In this document: positions 60,710-64,000 of the stretch, piece after piece
Position numbering within the stretch: position 1 is the first letter of the stretch
How the letters are laid out: every line of letters begins with the position of its first letter
Assembly: GCF_026712205.1 (NCBI RefSeq)
Contig: NZ_JAPPUW010000008.1
Location: forward strand, 124,001-188,000
Source: Pelomonas aquatica
GTDB taxonomy: Bacteria; Pseudomonadota; Gammaproteobacteria; Burkholderiales; Burkholderiaceae_C
Length of the DNA stretch: 64,000 nucleotides
Direction: 5' to 3'
Program-made: the position numbers and the translations under genes
The notes under the pieces: model-generated
Database searches by the model: none
What the model saw: the letters and a program-made list of their open reading frames with translations, nothing else
Told to the model about the DNA's origin: nothing

Positions 60710-62373
60710 CGCTCAAGCAGCACGAAGCCGGCGTTGTTGCCGCGGTCGGTCGGGCGCCTGACGTGCGCGATGACGCGCCAGCCCGGTGGCGTCGGCTCGC
60801 CTGTGTCGACGAGGGCATGCTGGCAGGCAGCGCCGGCCAGCGTGCCGCGACCCTGCACATGCCATCCGCCATGCCATTCCAGCGCCGACAGCGTCGCCAG
60901 GCTCTGCCCGGGGGCGGCCATGCAGCCGGCGTCGGCCGGCAGATGGGCCTTCAGCCGTGCCACGAGGGGGCCGTTGCCGCGCGCATAGTCCAGCGCCGGC
61001 AGCAGCAGGCTCATGACGAGCAGCCAGCCCAGGGCCACGCCGCCGGCCGGCAGGGCCAGGCTCTTCCACAGCGCATGGCGGTGGCGCGCCGTGCGCCAGC
61101 GCACCAGGGCCAGCCAGGCGGCCGTCGCGGCGATGGCCAGCAGCAGCGCCAGCAGGTTGAAGCTCGGCTCGAAGCCCTCGGCCAGGCGGCGCATATTGGC
61201 CAGCGGTCGCGCCGGCCAGCCGGTCTGCATGGACACGTAGTACAGCCAGAAGAACAGCGCCGCCGCGCTGAAGAAGAACACCGAGAACCAGTCCACCGCG
61301 GCCGAGAAACCGCGGCTCAGCGTGGGCAGCGCGAATGCGGCCAGGATGGCCAGCGAGGGCAGGGCCAGCAGCAGCGCGCGGTCCGAGCCGTCCATCGCGA
61401 CGCAGGCCAGCAGCGGCACCAGCAGCGCGATGAAGGGCACGGTGATGTGGCGGCGCAGGCCATGGCGGCGCCAGCGCCACAGCGTCCACAGCGCCAGCGG
61501 GCCGGAGGGCCAGCAGAACCACGCGAGCAGGCTCAGCAGCGGGCCGAGCTCTGGCTCGGGACTGACGCGCCAGGCCCAGCCGTCGAAGGCCCAGGCCGCC
61601 AGCACGGCCAGCGTCAGCGAGCCCAGCAGCCAGACGCGCTGGGCCTTGGCCTCCCGGTAGCTGGAGCGGTGGTTGAGCAGCACGCCCAGCGCGCCGAGCA
61701 GGCAGGCCACGGTCGGCGCGCCGCTGGCCGCCAGCACGGGCAGGGCCAGCAGCACGGCGATGCGCGCCTGGGTATGCCGGAACGGGGCCGCGGCAAGCCC
61801 GTAGAGGTAGGTCGACACGGCCAGCAGCTGCAGCAGCTCGGGCGTCGTCTCGTGGCCCAGTTGCAGCAGGCCCAGCGAGGCCATCAGCGCGAGCAGCGCG
61901 CCGTCGGCCAGCGCGCGCGCGTAGTCGACCACCTGGGCCTCGCCGCCGAAGGCGAAGGCCACTGGCTGCGCGGCCTCCGTGCGGGCGAGGTGGAAGCAGG
62001 CGTACCAGACCGCGACGAGCACGCCGATCAGCACGAGGGCATAGGGCAGGCGCGCGGCGAACGGTGCGTCCAGGAAGGGCAGGGCCTTGATCGCCAGCGC
62101 GCCCAGCCAGTAGGGCAGGGGGCCGCCCTCGGCCGGGATGCCGGCGATGGCCGGCTGCCACCACGGGGCGCGGCCCTCGGCGATGCTGGCCATGAAGCCG
62201 AAGGCCGTCAGGTCGGCATTGCGCCAGGGCTCGCGGCCGAAGAGGCCGGGCAGCACATAGGCCGCGCACAGCAGGATCAGCGCCAGGCGCGGCAGGCGCT
62301 GCGCGCCGCGCTCGGCGACGATGGCGGGGGTGGGGAGGTTCACGCGTTGGGCTTCGGTCGGGTCGGCCGGCAT
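60703..62373 (-). CDS. ArnT/GT39-like integral membrane glycosyltransferase
   Basis: A 556-residue polytopic protein with about twelve hydrophobic segments and a soluble C-terminal part of about 80 residues. The first loop after helix 1 (GLFGREPWRNADLTAFGFMASI) resembles the catalytic-loop region of ArnT/PMT-type glycosyltransferases that use polyprenyl-phosphate sugars, but the usual acidic pair is not clear. Acceptor and donor are unknown. The ATG at 62373 is preferred over an upstream TTG. It lies between rpmE2 and convergent phoR. Confidence 0.7.
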   Translation of the reverse strand: MPADPTEAQRVNLPTPAIVAERGAQRLPRLALILLCAAYVLPGLFGREPWRNADLTAFGFMASIAEGRAPWWQPAIAGIPAEGGPLPYWLGALAIKALPFLDAPFAARLPYALVLIGVLVAVWYACFHLARTEAAQPVAFAFGGEAQVVDYARALADGALLALMASLGLLQLGHETTPELLQLLAVSTYLYGLAAAPFRHTQARIAVLLALPVLAASGAPTVACLLGALGVLLNHRSSYREAKAQRVWLLGSLTLAVLAAWAFDGWAWRVSPEPELGPLLSLLAWFCWPSGPLALWTLWRWRRHGLRRHITVPFIALLVPLLACVAMDGSDRALLLALPSLAILAAFALPTLSRGFSAAVDWFSVFFFSAAALFFWLYYVSMQTGWPARPLANMRRLAEGFEPSFNLLALLLAIAATAAWLALVRWRTARHRHALWKSLALPAGGVALGWLLVMSLLLPALDYARGNGPLVARLKAHLPADAGCMAAPGQSLATLSALEWHGGWHVQGRGTLAGAACQHALVDTGEPTPPGWRVIAHVRRPTDRGNNAGFVLLERQ

Positions 62374-62402
62374 GATGCAGCACAAATGACGCAGAAACGA
62401 CG

Positions 62403-62424
62403 AAGGGCAGCCGAGGCTGCCCTT
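62403..62424 (-). terminator. terminator after rpmE2
   Basis: AAGGGCAGCC and GGCTGCCCTT form a 10-bp perfect stem with only two bases between the arms. It lies 35 bp beyond the rpmE2 stop on the minus strand and just before the glycosyltransferase-like gene. Confidence 0.7.
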
Positions 62425-62458
62425 GCTTTCGGAAGCGGTGCGGGACCGCCTCGACGAA

Positions 62459-62710
62459 TTACTTCTTGAGGTGAGCGAACTTGTTGCGGAACTTCTCGAC
62501 GCGGCCGCCCAGGTTGTCCACGCTCTTCTGCGTGCCCGTGTAGAAGGGGTGCGATTCGCTGGTGGTTTCCAGCTTCACCAGCGGCATGGTCTTGCCGTCG
62601 AGCTCGATGGTTTCCTTGGTCTGGACGGTGGAGCGCGTCACGAACTGGAAGCCGTTGGACAGGTCGACGAAGACGACGTCGCGGTAGTTGGGGTGAATGC
62701 CTTCTTTCAT
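62459..62710 (-). CDS. rpmE2: 50S ribosomal protein L31 type B
   Basis: An 83-residue L31 with [16 protein letters not shown] at the start and [26 protein letters not shown] at the end. It contains no cysteine, so it is the zinc-independent (type B, C-minus) form that in some bacteria replaces zinc-binding L31 under zinc limitation; many betaproteobacteria have this form as the main copy. The start at 62710 has AGAGG upstream. It lies downstream of rho. Confidence 0.95.
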   Translation of the reverse strand: MKEGIHPNYRDVVFVDLSNGFQFVTRSTVQTKETIELDGKTMPLVKLETTSESHPFYTGTQKSVDNLGGRVEKFRNKFAHLKK

Positions 62711-62780
62711 GGGAACCTCTCGGCTTAGGTCGGGAGCCACGCCACACGCTGTGACGCACTTTCCGGGTGTTCTGGGGCGG

Positions 62781-62801
62781 AAAACCGGCGATTGTAGCCG
62801 G
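62781..62801 (-). terminator. probable terminator after rho
   Basis: On the minus strand CCGGC and GCCGG pair across TACAATC and are followed by TTTT, 36 bp beyond the rho stop. The loop also contains TACAAT, which could be a -10 element for rpmE2, so terminator and promoter may overlap. Confidence 0.5.
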
Positions 62802-62836
62802 CTTGCCCGCGGTCTGGCTAGTTTCTGGGCCGAAGG

Positions 62837-64000
62837 TCAGCCGCCGCGCCGCATCATGTCGAAGAAGTCCAGGTTGTTCTTCGACGCCTTCATCTTGTCG
62901 AGGATGAACTCCATCGCCTCGATCTCGTCCATGTTGTAGAGCAGCTTGCGCAGGATCCAGCTCTTTTGCAGGATCTCGGGCTTGAGCAGCAGTTCCTCGC
63001 GGCGCGTGCCGGACTTGTTGATCAGGATGGACGGGTAGACGCGCTTCTCGGCCATGCGGCGATCCAGATGGATTTCGCAGTTGCCGGTGCCCTTGAACTC
63101 TTCGTAGATCACCTGGTCCATCAGCGAGCCGGTGTCGATCAGCGCGGTGCCGATGATCGTCAGCGAGCCGCCTTCCTCGATGTTGCGGGCCGCGCCGAAG
63201 AAGCGCTTGGGGCGCTGCAGCGCGTTGGAGTCGACGCCGCCGGACATGACCTTGCCGGAGCTGGGCAGCACGTTGTTGTAGGCGCGGGCCAGGCGGGTGA
63301 TCGAGTCCAGCAGGATGATGACGTCCTTCTTCAGCTCCACCAGGCGCTTGGCGCGCTCGATGACCATCTCGGCCACCTGCACATGGCGGGCGGCGGGCTC
63401 GTCGAAGGTGGAGCTGATGACCTCGCCGCGCACGGTGCGGATCATCTCGGTCACTTCCTCGGGGCGCTCGTCGACGAGCAGCACGATGAGGTGGCAGTCC
63501 GGCGCGTTGGCGACGAGAGCATGGGCGATGCTCTTCATCATCTCGGTCTTGCCGGTCTTGGGCTGCGCGACGATCAGCGCGCGCTGGCCTTTGCCCAGCG
63601 GTGCCACCAAGTCGATGATGCGGCCGGTGATGTTCTCCTCGCCCTTGTAGGCTTCGCGTTCGAGCTTGAACTGCTCCTTGGGGAACAAGGGCGTCAAGTT
63701 CTCGAACATGATCTTGTTCTTGCTCTCCTCGGGCGTCTGGCCGTTGACACGGTCGACCTTCACGAGGGCGAAGTAGCGCTCGCCGTCCTTGGGCACGCGC
63801 ACCTCGCCTTCCACCAGGTCGCCGGTGTGCAGGTTGAAGCGGCGGATCTGGCTGGGCGACAGGTAGATGTCGTCCGTCGACGCCATGAAGCTGGCTTCGA
63901 TCGAGCGCAGGAAGCCGAAGCCGTCGGGCAGCACTTCGAGCACGCCGTCGCCGAAGACCTGCTCGCCGGCCTTGGCGCGCTTCTTCATGATGGCGAACAT
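62837..64000 (-). CDS. rho: transcription termination factor Rho (N-terminus cut by window edge)
   Basis: The visible 387 residues cover most of Rho; compared with the usual 420 residues, about 30 N-terminal residues lie outside the window. The RNA-binding cold-shock domain ([34 protein letters not shown]) is followed by the RecA-like ATPase with [17 protein letters not shown] (Walker A), [13 protein letters not shown], the Q loop and the [11 protein letters not shown] (Walker B) region. It ends with MMRRGG. The rho-rpmE order is common. Confidence 0.97.
   Translation of the reverse strand: MFAIMKKRAKAGEQVFGDGVLEVLPDGFGFLRSIEASFMASTDDIYLSPSQIRRFNLHTGDLVEGEVRVPKDGERYFALVKVDRVNGQTPEESKNKIMFENLTPLFPKEQFKLEREAYKGEENITGRIIDLVAPLGKGQRALIVAQPKTGKTEMMKSIAHALVANAPDCHLIVLLVDERPEEVTEMIRTVRGEVISSTFDEPAARHVQVAEMVIERAKRLVELKKDVIILLDSITRLARAYNNVLPSSGKVMSGGVDSNALQRPKRFFGAARNIEEGGSLTIIGTALIDTGSLMDQVIYEEFKGTGNCEIHLDRRMAEKRVYPSILINKSGTRREELLLKPEILQKSWILRKLLYNMDEIEAMEFILDKMKASKNNLDFFDMMRRGG

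Overview
The window is GC-rich chromosomal DNA of a betaproteobacterium, most likely order Burkholderiales and close to the Rubrivivax / Roseateles / Leptothrix group. This is inferred from gene order and protein style: yicC-kinase-phosphatase-rph-rdgB-hemW, fkpB-ispH, surE-pcm-nlpD-rpoS, carA-leuE-carB-greA, yhbY/rlmE-ftsH-folP-glmM and pstSCAB-phoU-phoBR. No species can be named from the sequence alone.

Layout. 1-7 kb: a sialic-acid-type catabolic locus: the end of a TonB-dependent receptor, a sialate O-acetylesterase, a fused N-acylglucosamine 2-epimerase/mutarotase, and a chimera of a secreted mutarotase, a half-length MFS transporter and an N-terminally truncated N-acetylneuraminate lyase. 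7-21.7 kb: mostly core genes: RNA processing, a Ser/Thr kinase-phosphatase pair, heme and nucleotide housekeeping, an orphan cheR-cheD-cheB set, a diguanylate cyclase with an FlhG-like ATPase, a truncated hemoglobin, radC, ispH and serS. 21.7-25 kb: an accessory patch at tRNA-Ser(CGA). It holds a decayed second copy of the serS 3' end, the last codons of a tyrosine integrase, and a tyrosinase gene overlapping a DUF2182 membrane-protein gene. 25-33.8 kb: accessory metabolism and regulation: a porin-MFS-peptidase operon with a divergent LysR gene, an AraC/AhpD-like pair, an amidotransferase, an orphan response regulator and a quinone oxidoreductase. 33.9-38.8 kb: surE-pcm-nlpD-rpoS and rlmD. 38.8-40.7 kb: a small insert with an unrecognised membrane/coiled-coil protein, bounded by a 39-bp imperfect inverted repeat. 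40.7-64 kb: core genes: BI-1, pyrimidine/arginine entry (carAB), greA, ribosome maturation, FtsH, folate, peptidoglycan precursor, the full Pho regulon switch, a membrane glycosyltransferase-like protein, ribosomal protein L31 type B and rho.

How the genes work together. The first block would remove O-acetyl groups from sialic acid, import it, equilibrate its anomers, cleave it and convert ManNAc to GlcNAc, but the fusion has cost half the transporter and the first part of the lyase. The Pho block is a complete phosphate-starvation circuit: PstSCAB imports phosphate, PhoU links the transporter to PhoR, and PhoB acts on Pho boxes seen upstream of pstS.

The most interesting structures are the condensed and damaged sialate locus, the tRNA-Ser/serS integration scar with the tyrosinase-DUF2182 pair, the inverted-repeat-bounded orphan gene, a repeated multi-hairpin intergenic element with compensatory base changes, and a terminator-like hairpin between a putative greA promoter and its start codon.
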